From the NCBI GenBank assembly GCA_031262135.1, contig JAISIG010000015.1, positions 1 through 5,970 on the forward strand: 5,970 nucleotides of DNA, written 5' to 3'. How positions within the stretch are numbered: position 1 is the stretch's first letter; each line of letters opens with the position of its first letter. This stretch comes from Endomicrobium sp. (GTDB taxonomy: Bacteria > Elusimicrobiota > Endomicrobiia > Endomicrobiales > Endomicrobiaceae). Below are positions 5,433 to 5,970 of the stretch, piece after piece. The position numbers and the translations under genes are program-made. The notes beneath the pieces were generated by a model. The model saw only the letters and a list, made by a program, of their open reading frames with translations. It did no database searches and was not told the DNA's origin.

Positions 5433-5433
5433 A

Positions 5434-5458
5434 TTCAAATATGTATTTGAAATTTTTA
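5434..5458 (+). terminator. Possible weak intrinsic terminator after folD
   Basis: TTCAAAT (5434-5440) pairs with ATTTGAA (5445-5451) around a 4-nt loop, followed by ATTTTT. It begins 2 nt after the folD stop. The stem has only one G-C pair, so it is weak. Because folD and the next gene converge here, it might act in both directions. Confidence 0.4.
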
Positions 5459-5521
5459 CACCATAGCTTTTAATTTTCGTAAGAACTAAAAATATATCTA
5501 GTAGATAGTCTTATTTTACAG

Positions 5522-5956
5522 TCACATAAAATACAATACTGTCTTTAACTCAATATTACGATTACGGTAATTAGATACATCTACAAATACAATAATTTTA
5601 AGCTTTTTTAAAAATGCAGCGTGGTTTGTAAATACTAAGTCTTTAAATAAATTGCAATTTAAACCAACAAAATCTTGTAATGGAGATTTTTTTATTCTTT
5701 CTTTTTTTATATATCCAAAAACATCATAATGTGGCAATATAAAAAAATATCTTTTTTGATATCTTGAAAATTTTGGATTTTTAATATAATTTTGTTGTTG
5801 AAAGCTAGATTTCAAATATAATATTTTACTTATTTTATTCACCACTATAGGAGAACAAGAAGCAAAACAATAATTGGATATTAAAAATAAAATTAATAAA
5901 ATATAACAACATGTCTTTCTTTTTAAGTTATAAATAAAATTACATAAGAAAATCAT
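5522..5956 (-). CDS. Hypothetical small exported protein, possibly a lipoprotein
   Basis: I do not recognise this 144-residue product. Its N-terminus looks like an export signal: a basic segment LKRK (11-14), a hydrophobic core CCYILLILFLI (16-26), then SNYCFASCS (27-35). Cleavage after A32 (signal peptidase I) or before C34 (a weak lipobox, FASC) are both possible. The mature part is basic and aromatic, for example SRYQKRYFFILPHYDVFGYIKK (positions 64-85), with no repeats or further membrane segment. ATG 5956 has no Shine-Dalgarno sequence, and the frame is open to the right edge, so the true start may lie outside the window. An open frame this long is unlikely by chance in such A/T-rich DNA, but a fragment of a longer or decayed gene is possible. 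Stop TGA. It converges on folD with an 89-nt gap. Confidence 0.5.
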   Translation of the reverse strand: MIFLCNFIYNLKRKTCCYILLILFLISNYCFASCSPIVVNKISKILYLKSSFQQQNYIKNPKFSRYQKRYFFILPHYDVFGYIKKERIKKSPLQDFVGLNCNLFKDLVFTNHAAFLKKLKIIVFVDVSNYRNRNIELKTVLYFM

Positions 5957-5970
5957 TTTGAAGTAAATAT

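Noticed and set aside
5494..5512. Small palindrome TATCTA-G-TAGATA between folD and the hypothetical gene
   Set aside because: It has a 1-nt centre, no T-run suited to termination and no gene nearby needing an operator; likely chance.

Overview
The window is a very A+T-rich stretch (about 70% A+T by eye) of a bacterial chromosome. It uses the standard bacterial code: TAA, TAG and TGA all appear as stops, and Trp is read from TGG. Most of it is ordinary housekeeping DNA on the minus strand. The order rpsP, KH-domain gene, rimM, trmD, rplS is found in Firmicutes, Deltaproteobacteria, spirochaetes and fusobacteria, so it does not fix the phylum. A NifU-like/GGGtGRT gene pair, which I associate mainly with anaerobes, together with strong A+T bias and a rimM cut down to one domain, suggests an anaerobic, possibly host-adapted bacterium with some genome reduction (a Lawsonia-like organism would fit). 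The species cannot be settled from sequence reading alone.

Layout from right to left along the minus strand. At 5522-5956 is an unrecognised small secreted or lipoprotein-like protein. It converges on folD, the only plus-strand gene (4542-5432). A tRNA-Ser(GCU) gene (4356-4450, minus) is divergent from folD across a 91-bp spacer. Downstream of the tRNA lie a NifU-like cysteine-rich scaffold homolog (3463-4170) and a GGGtGRT-family protein (2444-3448), 14 nt apart and clearly one transcription unit. Then comes the ribosome/tRNA-modification operon: rpsP (2099-2347), khpA-like KH gene (1848-2078), a truncated rimM (1477-1791), trmD (792-1487, overlapping rimM by 11 nt) and rplS (353-730). A nitroreductase-family gene that runs off the left edge follows 38 nt after rplS.

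How the genes fit together. The rpsP-rplS group makes two ribosomal proteins (S16, L19), a 30S maturation factor (RimM), a small RNA-binding KH protein and the m1G37 tRNA methyltransferase. FolD supplies one-carbon folates. The NifU-like/GGGtGRT pair is a conserved partnership of unknown function, probably connected with iron-sulfur chemistry.

The most notable points are the RimM that retains only its C-terminal PRC-barrel domain, the uncharacterised NifU-like/GGGtGRT module, the absent Shine-Dalgarno site at trmD next to an in-frame TAT repeat, and several unusually long Shine-Dalgarno-to-start spacings. I see no mobile element, CRISPR array, phage gene or defence system. Apart from the NifU-like/GGGtGRT pair, I see no candidate for an undescribed system.
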